Source: Bianquea renquensis
GTDB lineage: Bacteria; Bacillota; Clostridia; Lachnospirales; Bianqueaceae
Reading direction: 5' to 3'
Assembly (NCBI RefSeq): GCF_014384895.1
Contig: NZ_JACRSQ010000035.1
Span: forward strand, 1 to 31,608
Length of the DNA: 31,608 bases
Both the position numbers and the translations under genes were made by a program. Below the pieces are notes generated by a model that had not been told where the DNA came from, did no database searches, and saw nothing but the letters and a program-made list of their open reading frames with translations. The first letter of the stretch is position 1; every line of letters starts with the position of its first letter. Positions 8,747-17,534 of the stretch are shown piece by piece.

Positions 8747-8776
8747 TTTCTGTACAGGAACGCAGGTCTCCCCCAT

Positions 8777-8814
8777 AGCTCAAAAGTTCGCTTTCATGAG
8801 CTTTGTCTCTCTTG
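8777..8814 (+). terminator. Candidate intrinsic terminator after yifB
   Basis: The sequence AGCTCA-AAAG, TTCG loop, CTTT-(CA)-TGAGCT can fold into a 10-bp stem with a two-base bulge, followed by TTGTCTCTCTT. The U-tract is interrupted, so efficiency is uncertain. It lies 30 nt after the yifB stop. Confidence 0.5.
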
Positions 8815-8830
8815 CAGCGGACCTTCCTAT

Positions 8831-8870
8831 AGCATCAAAACGAGTGAAAAGCAATCTGCCTTTCACTCGT
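8831..8870 (-). terminator. Candidate intrinsic terminator of the ATPase operon
   Basis: A perfect 10-bp inverted repeat (arms 8840-8849 and 8861-8870, 11-nt loop) lies about 65 nt downstream of the subunit D stop. On the minus strand it is followed by TTTGATG, a weak U-tract. Confidence 0.6.
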
Positions 8871-8933
8871 CTTGTGACACCCATCTCGGCTCTCAGGCCC
8901 TCCCCATCATTCTGGCTAAGGTCTTCTCATCTC

Positions 8934-9554
8934 CTACGCTTTGATCTTTTTGATCATCTTGAGCCTTGTGAATTCTTCCCGCTCCTTTTCTTCCAGCGAT
9001 TCCGTTATAAACTTAACCAGCTCTTCATAGCGGGGAATCATGATATTTTTCAGCGCGTTTGCCCTCTTCTGCGTTTTTTTGATATTCACCGCCAACCGGT
9101 AGATGGCGTTTTCGATCTCCGCCAGCTGCACTGTCAGCTTCTTCACCGCGATGAATTTCTCTCTCGCCACATCCAATGCTACGCTCGTACCTTTGAGTCC
9201 ATACTGCGGCCTGGAATCTCCCTCATCAATGGCCGCCATGGGAATCTCCACCCCCATGATGCTCCGCGTGTTGATGGCGATCCCCTTCTCCTCGTCAATG
9301 GCGTAGACCGTCTTCTCGATATTGTGTATGCCCAGATTGATGTTTGCCATCTGCAGCGCCTCATATGCCTCGCTGAAAGTGCCGTCAATGTGTGACTGGA
9401 CTTCCTGCGCCTTATCGATGAGGGACATCATTTCCCGGACTAGGATGTTTCGCTTCTTATCCAAGAGCTCATAGCCCTGCACTGACAGCTTTAGCGTATT
9501 CTTCGCCGCCATCAGGTTTCCCTTGGTCGGAACCGCGTTATTGCTCATGGACAT
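8934..9554 (-). CDS. ntpD: V/A-type ATPase subunit D (central rotor stalk)
   Basis: Subunit D is the long coiled-coil shaft that turns inside the A3B3 head of V/A-type ATPases. The 206-residue product has the family N-terminus (VPTKGNLMAAKNTLKLSVQG, about residues 8-27), long amphipathic helices at both ends, and the ALKNIMIPRYEELVKFI block near 167-183. It is the last gene of the operon and overlaps ntpB by 17 nt, which suggests translational coupling. Two ATGs, at 9554 and 9548, lie just after an AAAAGGACGGGG stretch; either may be used. A hairpin terminator candidate follows. Confidence 0.96.
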   Translation of the reverse strand: MSMSNNAVPTKGNLMAAKNTLKLSVQGYELLDKKRNILVREMMSLIDKAQEVQSHIDGTFSEAYEALQMANINLGIHNIEKTVYAIDEEKGIAINTRSIMGVEIPMAAIDEGDSRPQYGLKGTSVALDVAREKFIAVKKLTVQLAEIENAIYRLAVNIKKTQKRANALKNIMIPRYEELVKFITESLEEKEREEFTRLKMIKKIKA

Positions 9555-10968
9555 CCCCGTCCTTTTCCAATTTATCCACTATATCCTCTTTCGGCCTCTC
9601 GACGTAGTATTTCTCCACCATGGCCGGATCCATACGGCTCAGCTCTTCCTTCGGCAGAATGCTGAGCAGCCGCCATCCCAGATCCAGGGTCTGGATGATA
9701 TCCCGATTTTCACTCTTTCCCTGGGATACAAATTTCTCCTCAAACTCTTTTCCGAATTCCTTGTACAGCACATCTGTTGTGGAAAGTTCATCTTCACCGA
9801 TGACCGATGCCAGCGCCTCCACATTCTGCACATTGGCGTAGGCAGCAAAGAGCTGGTTGGAAACTGCGGGATGATCCGCCCGCGTGTACCCCTCGCCGAT
9901 TCCATCTTTCATCAATCGGGAAAGAGAAGGAAGCACGGAGATAGGGGGATAGATTCCCTTTTGATACAGATCCCGGTTCAGCACGATCTGTCCTTCCGTT
10001 ATATAGCCGGTCAAGTCCGGAATCGGATGTGTGATATCATCATTGGGCATCGTTAAAATCGGAATCTGCGTTATAGAACCCTTTCGATCCTTCAGCATGC
10101 CGGCCCGCTCGTAGATGGAGGCTAAGTCGCTATACATATACCCCGGGAATCCTTTACGGCTTGGAATCTCCTGCTGAGAGGATGACACTTCGCGCAGCGC
10201 CTCACAGTAGGACGTCATATCCGTCAAAATGACGAGCACATGCATGTTCATCTCAAAAGCCAGATATTCCGCTGCCGTCAGTGCACAGCGCGGCGTTACG
10301 ATACGCTCCACAATGGGATCGTTGGCCAAATTCATAAACATGACGACCTTCTCCAGAACACCGCTTTCCTCAAAGCTTCGCCTGAAAAACTCCGCCACAT
10401 CATTTTTCACACCCATGGCACAGAAAACGATCACAAAATTTTCCGCATCCTCCCCCGTCAGCTTCGCCTGCTTTACAATCTGAACGGCCAGAGCATCGTG
10501 GGGTAGGCCATTTCCGGAAAATACCGGAAGCTTCTGGCCGCGAATTAGGGTCATCATGGCGTCGATGGAGGATATGCCCGTCTGTATATAATTTCGCGGA
10601 TACATCCGGCTGACGGGATTGATCGGCTCCCCATTTACGTCCCGCTTCATCTGCGGATAGATCTCGCCGAGACCGTCGATGGGCCTTCCCAAGCCATCCA
10701 GCGTTCGCCCCAGCAACTCGGAGGAGAGAGGGATCTCCAGCGGCTTGCCAGTAAATCTTGTTCGTATATTGGAAGTGGACATTCCGTTCGTCCCCTCAAA
10801 GACCTGAACGATGGTGGCGTCGTCAGTCAACTGGAGAATCTTGCCCGTCCTCATGCCGCCGTCATCCATATGGATCTGGACGATCTCCTCGCTGGAAGCT
10901 CCCGGAATGCTTTCAAGCGCCATCAACGCTCCGTTGAAACTGGTGGCGCCTATATATTCAATACTCAT
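9538..10968 (-). CDS. ntpB: V/A-type ATPase subunit B (non-catalytic head subunit)
   Basis: Subunit B alternates with catalytic subunit A in the A3B3 head. The 476-residue product has the family blocks SSELLGRTLDGLGRPIDGLG, NPVSRMYPRNYIQTGISSID, KLPVFSGNGLPHDALAVQIV (a site lacking a Walker GKT, as expected for B), DMTSYCEALREVSSSQQEIP, and PDLTGYITEGQIVLNRDLY. Its start overlaps the ntpA stop as ATGA, the usual arrangement for these partner subunits. Length and motifs are normal. Confidence 0.97.
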   Translation of the reverse strand: MSIEYIGATSFNGALMALESIPGASSEEIVQIHMDDGGMRTGKILQLTDDATIVQVFEGTNGMSTSNIRTRFTGKPLEIPLSSELLGRTLDGLGRPIDGLGEIYPQMKRDVNGEPINPVSRMYPRNYIQTGISSIDAMMTLIRGQKLPVFSGNGLPHDALAVQIVKQAKLTGEDAENFVIVFCAMGVKNDVAEFFRRSFEESGVLEKVVMFMNLANDPIVERIVTPRCALTAAEYLAFEMNMHVLVILTDMTSYCEALREVSSSQQEIPSRKGFPGYMYSDLASIYERAGMLKDRKGSITQIPILTMPNDDITHPIPDLTGYITEGQIVLNRDLYQKGIYPPISVLPSLSRLMKDGIGEGYTRADHPAVSNQLFAAYANVQNVEALASVIGEDELSTTDVLYKEFGKEFEEKFVSQGKSENRDIIQTLDLGWRLLSILPKEELSRMDPAMVEKYYVERPKEDIVDKLEKDGDVHEQ

Positions 10969-12752
10969 GAGGACCGCTTCCTTTCAAACAATTTATAGCT
11001 GTCTCGAATTTCTTTGTCCATCGCGTCAATCTGGCGGTAATAAACGTCGAAGCCGCTCATATCCTCGTTGCCAACCTGATATTTACTTTGTATCAAGTCG
11101 TCGAAGATATGCGATTTGACGATTCTGGAGGTTGGAACCCCATTCGCCACCAATTTTTGGCTGACATCCGCCGCATAGGCGATCACCTTCATCATTTCCC
11201 TCTGCTTGATCAGGGGCACGTAGGTGTCCACATCGTGAAATGCGTTCTGCTGCAAAAATCCCAGCCGGATCGCCTTCGCAATCTCCAATGTCAGCTTCTG
11301 TTCCTCCGGCAGCACATCGGAGCCGATCAGCTTGACGATTTCCATCAGTTTGTTTTCCTCCTGCAGGATGGCCATCATTCGATTTCGCAGGGGGAGGAAA
11401 TCGTGGGACACATTCTCCTGAAACCACACTTGCAGATCATCAATGTACTCGCTGTAGCTGTTAAGCCAGTGGATAGCGGGATAATGGCGGCTGTAGGCCA
11501 AATCCTTGTCCAGGCCCCAGAAGCAGCGGATAAATCGCTTCGTATTCTGTGTAACAGGTTCCGAGAAATCACCGCCCTGGGGGGATACCGCCCCGATTAT
11601 GCTGACAGAGCCCTCCGTGTGTCCATTGGTCTCCACATAGCCAGCCCGCTCATAAAATTGTGCGAGCCGAGACGGCAAATAGGCCGGAAACCCTTCTTCT
11701 GCAGGCATCTCCTCCAATCGTCCGGAGATCTCGCGGAGCGCCTCCGCCCAGCGGGAGGTGGAGTCCGCCATGATCGCCACGTGATACCCCATGTCGCGAT
11801 AATATTCCGCCAAGGTGATTCCTGTGTAGATCGATGCCTCACGGGCCGCCACCGGCATGTTGGAGGTGTTCGCAATCAAGACCGTGCGCTCCATGAGAGA
11901 TCTCCCGGACTTTGGGTCCACCAGCTTCGGGAAATCCTCCAGCACCTCCGTGATCTCATTTCCCCGCTCTCCACAGCCGATATACACAATGATATCCGCG
12001 TCGCTCCACTTAGCCAGCTGGTGTTGCGTCATGGTCTTTCCCGTTCCGAAGCCGCCGGGAATGGCGGCTGTCCCCCCCTTCGCAATGGGAAAAAACGTAT
12101 CGATGACCCGCTGTCCAGTGATCAAGGGCACATCCATCCGCAGACGCTTCGCAAAGGGTCTCGGCCTACGGACCGGCCAGTATTGCAGCATGCTGACTTC
12201 CCGTCTGCCGCTCTCTGTCTCAACTTCCAGCAGGGTATCTTCTACCTTATATAAACCGTCCTGCTTCACGCTGACGATCCGTCCGCTGATTCCACTCGGT
12301 ATCATCAGTTTGTGCAAGATCAGCTCTGTCTCCTGGACTGAGGCGAAGATCATGCCGGGGAACGCCTGTGCGCCGGACTCGACACAGAATCGAACCGGCC
12401 ATTCTTTTGCCCGGTCAATTGGATGAATGTCCACACCACGGCCAATGAAGTGGCCTGTGGCCTCCTCCATCTTCTGCAGGGGCCTCTGAATCCCATCGAT
12501 GACGCCGCCGATTATGCCGGGGGCCAATTCCACGGAGAGAGGGGTCTGCGTGGAATATACCGCTTCCCCAAGGCGAAGCCCTGTCGTGCTCTCATACACC
12601 TGGACGATGGCGTGTTGCCCCTGAACTGAGATGACCTCTCCAATCAGATGCTCCTCCCCCACATACACCTTCTCCATCATCTGGAACGCTTCTTCGGACG
12701 CGACGGTAATAACAGGACCATTAATCCCGCAAATCCTACCTCTTTGCTCCAT
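10965..12752 (-). CDS. ntpA: V/A-type ATPase catalytic subunit A
   Basis: Subunit A hydrolyses or makes ATP in the head of the rotary enzyme. The 595-residue product has the Walker A P-loop GGFGTGKT (233-240), the YIGCGERGNEITEVL segment carrying the catalytic glutamate, and the MADSTSRWAEALREISGRLE block. The long non-homologous insert between about residues 110 and 205 separates it from F-type beta subunits. Whether the complex makes ATP or pumps ions cannot be told from sequence. A GAAAGG site precedes the ATG. It lies 6 nt after ntpE and overlaps ntpB by 4 nt. Confidence 0.97.
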   Translation of the reverse strand: MEQRGRICGINGPVITVASEEAFQMMEKVYVGEEHLIGEVISVQGQHAIVQVYESTTGLRLGEAVYSTQTPLSVELAPGIIGGVIDGIQRPLQKMEEATGHFIGRGVDIHPIDRAKEWPVRFCVESGAQAFPGMIFASVQETELILHKLMIPSGISGRIVSVKQDGLYKVEDTLLEVETESGRREVSMLQYWPVRRPRPFAKRLRMDVPLITGQRVIDTFFPIAKGGTAAIPGGFGTGKTMTQHQLAKWSDADIIVYIGCGERGNEITEVLEDFPKLVDPKSGRSLMERTVLIANTSNMPVAAREASIYTGITLAEYYRDMGYHVAIMADSTSRWAEALREISGRLEEMPAEEGFPAYLPSRLAQFYERAGYVETNGHTEGSVSIIGAVSPQGGDFSEPVTQNTKRFIRCFWGLDKDLAYSRHYPAIHWLNSYSEYIDDLQVWFQENVSHDFLPLRNRMMAILQEENKLMEIVKLIGSDVLPEEQKLTLEIAKAIRLGFLQQNAFHDVDTYVPLIKQREMMKVIAYAADVSQKLVANGVPTSRIVKSHIFDDLIQSKYQVGNEDMSGFDVYYRQIDAMDKEIRDSYKLFERKRSS

Positions 12753-12758
12753 CCGTCA

Positions 12759-13400
12759 TCATCCTTTCTTTTTTATGTCGTGGGCTTCAATTTCCAGGCC
12801 GCTGATTTCAAATAAGTGCTCTTTGCTGCTCTCCAGCTTCTCCCGTAGCGTCATATCCATATGGATTCGCCGCCGGTCATGGACAAGGACACAGCCTCCG
12901 ATATAGCTGTCTGGCAGAGTCGCCTCAACCCGGACGCCCAACTCCTGCTGCAGCGCAGAGGCAAATCGCTCATCCCGTTTGCAGACGAACGCTCGAATTT
13001 CACTCCGGGGCCCCAGACTGTCCACAGTATCCTCCAGCTGCGACCACAGATACCCGCGATACTCATCCGACTCACAGAAATCATGTAGCTTCTTCCCAAC
13101 GTCCTGCAAAATATCATGGAACAGCGATGTCCGCACACTCAATAACTGCTTTTTTCCCTCCATTGAAGCGCGGCTAATGATCTCATTCATTTTGCGATGG
13201 CTCTCCTGAACACCGAACTGAATCGCATCATACGCCGCTTGTAATAATTCCGTTTCCTTCTGGTCCAAAACACGCCGCTTTTCATCTCTCGCTTCCATGA
13301 GAATCGCTTCCTTCTGATCCATGGCCGTTTTTAAGACTGCGCTCTGAAAACGGGAAAATTTTGCGCTGTTATCGGAGGCCGTCTGATTCTTTATTTCCAT
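12759..13400 (-). CDS. ntpE: V/A-type ATPase subunit E (peripheral stalk)
   Basis: Subunit E pairs with the small coiled-coil subunit (17214-17534 here) to form the peripheral stalks that hold the head still. The 213-residue product starts with about 100 residues of charged helix likely to form a coiled coil, followed by a globular C-terminal domain containing LPDSYIGGCVLVHDRRRIHMD. This layout is standard for the family, though the sequence is weakly conserved. AAGGAG lies rather far (about 15 nt) from the ATG. It sits between subunit F and subunit A genes. Confidence 0.9.
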   Translation of the reverse strand: MEIKNQTASDNSAKFSRFQSAVLKTAMDQKEAILMEARDEKRRVLDQKETELLQAAYDAIQFGVQESHRKMNEIISRASMEGKKQLLSVRTSLFHDILQDVGKKLHDFCESDEYRGYLWSQLEDTVDSLGPRSEIRAFVCKRDERFASALQQELGVRVEATLPDSYIGGCVLVHDRRRIHMDMTLREKLESSKEHLFEISGLEIEAHDIKKKG

Positions 13401-13419
13401 TTCTATACGCCTTCGCTCC

Positions 13420-13728
13420 TTATATTTTTAGACCGATCGCCTCGCGGACATACTTTGTAATCGAATCCGGAGTCCGCCCGGTCCCATGTCTGTCCGGGAT
13501 CTCCACCATCAACGGGCGCTCGTACGTAAGCTTTAGGGCATCCATCTCTCGGCTGACCAACTTCGCGAGCTTTTCCGTGATGAGAATGATGGCGATATCC
13601 CCATCTGCAATTGCCCTGTGCAGGGCTTCCACTGTCTCATCATGCTCGTGAACAACTACACCCTCCACGCCGGCCAGACGCATACCGGTCTGTGTGTCGA
13701 TATTATCACTGATCACATACATCTTCAC
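13420..13728 (-). CDS. ntpG: V/A-type ATPase subunit F
   Basis: Subunit F binds the central shaft and modulates the rotor. The product has the family start KMYVISDNIDTQTGMRLAG and the DIAIILITEKLAKLV strand-helix. I chose a GTG start at 13728 (102 residues) because GGGGG lies about 9 nt upstream and relatives begin M-K-M-Y. The ATG two codons later (13722) is the alternative. Upstream ATG and TTG codons near 13746-13749 lack a ribosome binding site. The gene lies about 28 nt after ntpK. Confidence 0.92.
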   Translation of the reverse strand: MKMYVISDNIDTQTGMRLAGVEGVVVHEHDETVEALHRAIADGDIAIILITEKLAKLVSREMDALKLTYERPLMVEIPDRHGTGRTPDSITKYVREAIGLKI

Positions 13729-13755
13729 CTTTGCCAGCCCCCACATCAAGAATCG

Positions 13756-14205
13756 TTATACGAATAGGATCAAAATAGAAATAACCAGACCATAAATGGC
13801 GATACCCTCTGACAAACCAACGTAGATTAAAGTCTTGCCCAACAGCTTGTCGTTTTCGCTGATGGCGCCGGTGGCAGCTGATGCAGCCGATGCCACCGCG
13901 ATGCCGCAGCCGATGGTCGCCAAGCCGGTGGAAAGAGCTGCAGCCAAATACCGCATTCCCTGGCTCATATCCGACGCCTCCGCCTCTACCTGCGTTCCTG
14001 TAGAATCCGCGGCCGATTCCGCGCGCGCGTCAGCGCTGCCGATGAAGAAGATGACCGCGCCGATCATCACCACGAAGAAGCTGGCAAGATTCATTCCCAT
14101 GATCCGCTTGACCCGTCCATGCCGGATCCCATGCCGTATGGCGTACACTCCAGTCCCCACTGTCGCTGCCACTAATACCAATACCAATGCAAGTATAAAA
14201 TACAT
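13756..14205 (-). CDS. ntpK: V/A-type ATPase membrane rotor subunit K (proteolipid)
   Basis: Subunit K forms the ion-carrying ring in the membrane. The 149-residue protein has a C-terminal hairpin typical of c-type proteolipids: a Gly/Ala-rich helix (about 85-112) and a second helix with the ion-binding Glu133 in GLSEGIAIYGL. The N-terminal half is different. It has two hydrophobic helices (about 2-22 and 39-57) joined by a basic loop rich in His and Arg, then a hydrophilic acidic stretch (about 58-82) beginning SADARAE. No ion-binding carboxylate is seen in the first two helices. A GGAGG site precedes the ATG. Ion specificity (H+ or Na+) is not settled by the sequence. Confidence 0.93.
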   Translation of the reverse strand: MYFILALVLVLVAATVGTGVYAIRHGIRHGRVKRIMGMNLASFFVVMIGAVIFFIGSADARAESAADSTGTQVEAEASDMSQGMRYLAAALSTGLATIGCGIAVASAASAATGAISENDKLLGKTLIYVGLSEGIAIYGLVISILILFV

Positions 14206-14226
14206 ACTCTCGTCCTCCTCATCTAC

Positions 14227-16152
14227 CTAATTTAATTTTGTATGGATCTCATAGGGTTCAAATGCCTTTCCATCGGCTTCTAGGAAACGGCTGAACATCT
14301 CATAATACTGGATTCGCAGTCCCTGTATGAATACGATCAAACCCTCTAACCCTATGATTAGAATGTTTCCGAATATCATAACCGCTACGCCTCCAACGCC
14401 TCCCAACATCCGCTGCATGACTTGAAAGGCCATAAACAGGGCTACATGGTTCAGCGCGAAAGCGCCGACACGGATGAAGGATACCGTATTGCTGAAAAAG
14501 GATAGGAGGGTTTCGATGATTTCAAACACCGCCTCCACATAGTACCCCTGACGGCTCTTGAACTTTTTAGTCTTCATCCATCGCTCCAGCGGCTCGCCAA
14601 AGAAAATGATGAGCAGCGGCAGGATGACAAATACAACCAGAAACCCTGCGCTGGACAGAACGACCTGCCCTGCATAGACGCCAAAGGCAAACAGGATGAC
14701 ACTGAGATAGAAAACCAAGCCGGCGACTCCATTTTTATCGAAAAGCGCCTTTCCATACTCTTTGCGCTTCACCTGATTAATGATGTTCATCACAATGGCG
14801 ACCACGATGAGAATCGCACCCAACCCTAGGCCTATGCCTAAGGTTATCAGCTGATCCTGCATCGGCTCCAACAGGGGAAGGAATGGCAGCAGGCTGTGGA
14901 TAATCGTCTCATTCCCAAAGAAAGAGCCATAGACGAATCCGAAAATGACGGAGGATATCCCACAGTAGCTTATAACCTTAGCCAGCTTGATCCCCTTCAG
15001 CTTATACAGGAAGAAGGCCCCAAAGAAAATGACTAACCCTTGCCCAACATCGCCGAACATCATCCCAAAAATTAAGAGATAGGTGATGGTGACAAGGGGC
15101 GTCGGATCCAGCTCGTTGTAGGAGGGTACTCCATACATACCGACCAATGCCTCGAAAGCCTTGACAACGCCTTTATTTTTCAGCTTTGTCGGCGTTTTAA
15201 TCCGCTCATCGACCTCCTCCGGCTCGTAGACAATGGATGTGGTGTCGTCAAACTTATCCACCGCCTTTTGAAAGCCCGCCAAGTCAGAATCGCTGATCCA
15301 GCCGCATAGATGATAGGCCTCTTTTGTATGCGCTGCGTATTTCCGCACATTGAACAGCTGATACCGGTAGTTCACAATGGATGCGATTTCACCCATGGCG
15401 GTGAAATTCGCCTCAATATAGTTCCTCTCGCTGGTTTCCAGCTCAAGCTGGCGTTTCTTTAATCGGAGGATCTCCTCATCAAGGTTCTGGAGCGCCACAC
15501 CCGGCCGGCCGTTGACTTCGCCGGCTATATAAACCCGCTGAAAGTAAAGGGATGCCAGCAATTCATCAATCTTATCCGTCTCGTCCGGCAGCGCGAAGTA
15601 CATTATATAGGCTAGCTCATTGGTCTCAAAGACCGTCTGCGTCAAAATATTTAATGTCTGCTCATATTGACCGAGCTTATCCAAATTATAAAGCGGTATG
15701 CTGCCGAATCGGAATTTCACAAAATCCAGATGGAAAAATCGCTGGATATCCACGTCCAAATCGGAAATGGGACCGAGCTGCGCCGATATCGCTTGTTTTC
15801 TCTCCAAAAGCGCATCTGTCTCCACCTTTTCCTGATACCAATTGGCTAGATCACGGATGAATTGATCGACCTTTTCCTCCATCTCCTCCACCGTCATGGT
15901 CTTTTGCCGGACTATCTTCATGTCCAGAAGGGAAAAGGGCTTTGTCCTCTCCTCTAACGCTTTCACCTTTTTCATCAATCCCTCATAGGGATTCGGTTCA
16001 ATAAAAGGATAGACACCTTTTTTATCTCCATCAAGGACGGACATGGCCTGCACTAATTCAACATGAAAAGGAAGAATTCCATCCATGACAAATTCATCGA
16101 GCTTTTTGACCGGGCCCACGATGTTGATAAAATGCATTTTTTCAATTGCCAT
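14227..16152 (-). CDS. ntpI: V/A-type ATPase membrane stator subunit I
   Basis: Subunit I forms the ion half-channels facing the K ring and anchors the peripheral stalks. The 641-residue product has a long soluble N-terminal half with helical coiled-coil arms (about 1-340), then a membrane half of about eight helices starting near TPLVTITYLLIFGMMFGDVG. The conserved SFIRVGAFALNHVALFMAF region of the ion path lies near residues 567-585, and the YYEMFSRFLEADGKAFEPYE end matches the family. A GGAGG site precedes the ATG, and the start overlaps the subunit C stop by 11 nt. Confidence 0.96.
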   Translation of the reverse strand: MAIEKMHFINIVGPVKKLDEFVMDGILPFHVELVQAMSVLDGDKKGVYPFIEPNPYEGLMKKVKALEERTKPFSLLDMKIVRQKTMTVEEMEEKVDQFIRDLANWYQEKVETDALLERKQAISAQLGPISDLDVDIQRFFHLDFVKFRFGSIPLYNLDKLGQYEQTLNILTQTVFETNELAYIMYFALPDETDKIDELLASLYFQRVYIAGEVNGRPGVALQNLDEEILRLKKRQLELETSERNYIEANFTAMGEIASIVNYRYQLFNVRKYAAHTKEAYHLCGWISDSDLAGFQKAVDKFDDTTSIVYEPEEVDERIKTPTKLKNKGVVKAFEALVGMYGVPSYNELDPTPLVTITYLLIFGMMFGDVGQGLVIFFGAFFLYKLKGIKLAKVISYCGISSVIFGFVYGSFFGNETIIHSLLPFLPLLEPMQDQLITLGIGLGLGAILIVVAIVMNIINQVKRKEYGKALFDKNGVAGLVFYLSVILFAFGVYAGQVVLSSAGFLVVFVILPLLIIFFGEPLERWMKTKKFKSRQGYYVEAVFEIIETLLSFFSNTVSFIRVGAFALNHVALFMAFQVMQRMLGGVGGVAVMIFGNILIIGLEGLIVFIQGLRIQYYEMFSRFLEADGKAFEPYEIHTKLN

Positions 16153-17209
16153 CGTTATCCTCCTTCCAATAGAATTCCTGTCCTACGATCTTCGTCAGCC
16201 TCCGAGGCTCCACACCGTATCGAACTCCTTCAATAATCATGATGATCGTGCGAACCTCCAGCATTCGAATGCGATAGTACAGCGTCAGCGCCATCTCGCT
16301 GTATGGATTTTTTCGCAATTGTTTGGAAAATAGGGCGCGCATATAGGCGTCACCGCGCATACTGTATAGCTCCTCCTGATCGGTGTCAAAAATCTTCGCG
16401 TACACCGTCTTCTTGATGAGACTCATAAACTCTTCCACCGAAGGTGCCTTGATGAGCTGCACCAGCTTTTCTGATGTCAATCTCCCCTCAAACCCGCTGA
16501 CCACATATCGAAAAATCATTTCCGGTGACATGTCAAAAAACCGTTTACAGCGGTAAATCCAGAGAACATTCATGACCTCTATGCTGACACAGTACACCTC
16601 GTCGAAACAGGCCCGATCCGGCGCGCTCAAATTTCCGCGTTCCTTTCGAATTACCCTGAAGAAATAGTGTTCCAGCGCCATTTCGATGGTAAACATGTTG
16701 AGTGTCTCTTCACTGACTAACAGCGGGTGCAAGATTTGATAGTATACCGTACCGCGGAGGAGCTCCACAAATTCCGGTATGCTCTCCACCGACGCCAGAA
16801 GATCAAAGGGTACCTCCGTCTTTTTGATAGGATGTAGGCTATCTTTTTGAAACCTGTGATGTCCGTGCAGATTTCGAAGGAGAATTTTCAAATTTTCACA
16901 TTCCCTTTGTCTTGTCAGATATTCACCGAAAAAGGATCCTTTTGATTTGCTGAACAGAACCATACGGTCCATATCCTCATATAGTTTTTCCTGAAACAAG
17001 TACTCCAAATCTCCCCGATGGATCTTGGAGATATTGACCGACTCCAGCAGCGGTCCGAAGGCCGTGCTCTCCTTTAGGTACGCCGCCACATCCGCCACAG
17101 AAGGTTTCGCGCACATCTCCTCCAGATCCTTCTGTCTCAGCATCTTTCCCATACCTGCTCGGATCTTCGTTGCCACGTCTCCGTATTGTAAAACTTGTGT
17201 CTGTGACAT
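16142..17209 (-). CDS. ntpC: V/A-type ATPase subunit C
   Basis: Subunit C (homologous to eukaryotic subunit d) is the funnel that joins the central shaft to the K ring. The 355-residue product is mostly helical and soluble, with the family pattern of three similar helical lobes. Recognisable segments are AKIRAGMGKMLRQKDLEEM near the start and the C-terminal LEVRTIIMIIEGVRYGVEP. Conservation in this family is low, so the call leans partly on operon position between the H/G-type stalk subunit and subunit I. GAGGTGAGG lies just upstream of the ATG. Confidence 0.92.
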   Translation of the reverse strand: MSQTQVLQYGDVATKIRAGMGKMLRQKDLEEMCAKPSVADVAAYLKESTAFGPLLESVNISKIHRGDLEYLFQEKLYEDMDRMVLFSKSKGSFFGEYLTRQRECENLKILLRNLHGHHRFQKDSLHPIKKTEVPFDLLASVESIPEFVELLRGTVYYQILHPLLVSEETLNMFTIEMALEHYFFRVIRKERGNLSAPDRACFDEVYCVSIEVMNVLWIYRCKRFFDMSPEMIFRYVVSGFEGRLTSEKLVQLIKAPSVEEFMSLIKKTVYAKIFDTDQEELYSMRGDAYMRALFSKQLRKNPYSEMALTLYYRIRMLEVRTIIMIIEGVRYGVEPRRLTKIVGQEFYWKEDNDGN

Positions 17210-17213
17210 GTCC

Positions 17214-17534
17214 TCACCTCGAAATGATATATTCGAAGAGGTCCTGAATCCATTCCTGACGCTTTTCCTCGCAAACCTGACGCATATGAGCCTCCTGCCG
17301 CTGCGTCTGTTCCCGAATTATGGCAGCTTGCTCCTGGCCTTCTTCTCTCTCTCTGGCTGTCAGCTCATCAATCTTTCGCTTGCGCTTCAAGACCAGATCT
17401 TCTTCCATCTGTCTGATGTCCACATCAACGCTCTGGGCAATGCTCTCCGCTTCCTCCTTCGCCTGCTGGACAATCGCCTTGGCTTCGTCCTCCACATTGA
17501 GAATTTGATTCAAAACGTCTTTCATCTGTCTCAT
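17214..17534 (-). CDS. V/A-type ATPase H/G-type stalk subunit (coiled coil)
   Basis: The 106-residue product is almost entirely charged helix with heptad character (VEDEAKAIVQQAKEEAESIA and the following Glu/Lys/Arg/Gln-rich run) and has no hydrophobic core. That is what is expected of the small partner of subunit E in the peripheral stalk (NtpF/AhaH class). Its start overlaps the ispF stop as ATGA. An internal ATG at 17525 is better spaced from GGGAG and may be the true start. Sequence alone would be weak; the position directly before subunit C makes the call likely. Confidence 0.85.
   Translation of the reverse strand: MRQMKDVLNQILNVEDEAKAIVQQAKEEAESIAQSVDVDIRQMEEDLVLKRKRKIDELTAREREEGQEQAAIIREQTQRQEAHMRQVCEEKRQEWIQDLFEYIISR

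Noticed and set aside
8042..8776. 244-residue open frame opposite yifB
   Set aside because: It lies fully antisense to a well-recognised ATPase gene and shows no family features.
11088..12254. 388-residue open frame opposite ntpA
   Set aside because: Antisense shadow of a highly conserved gene; composition rich in His and Arg, typical of complementary frames.
8934..17534. F-type ATP synthase operon
   Set aside because: Subunit sizes, the insert in subunit A, the large subunit I and the presence of subunits C, D, E and F identify a V/A-type enzyme.
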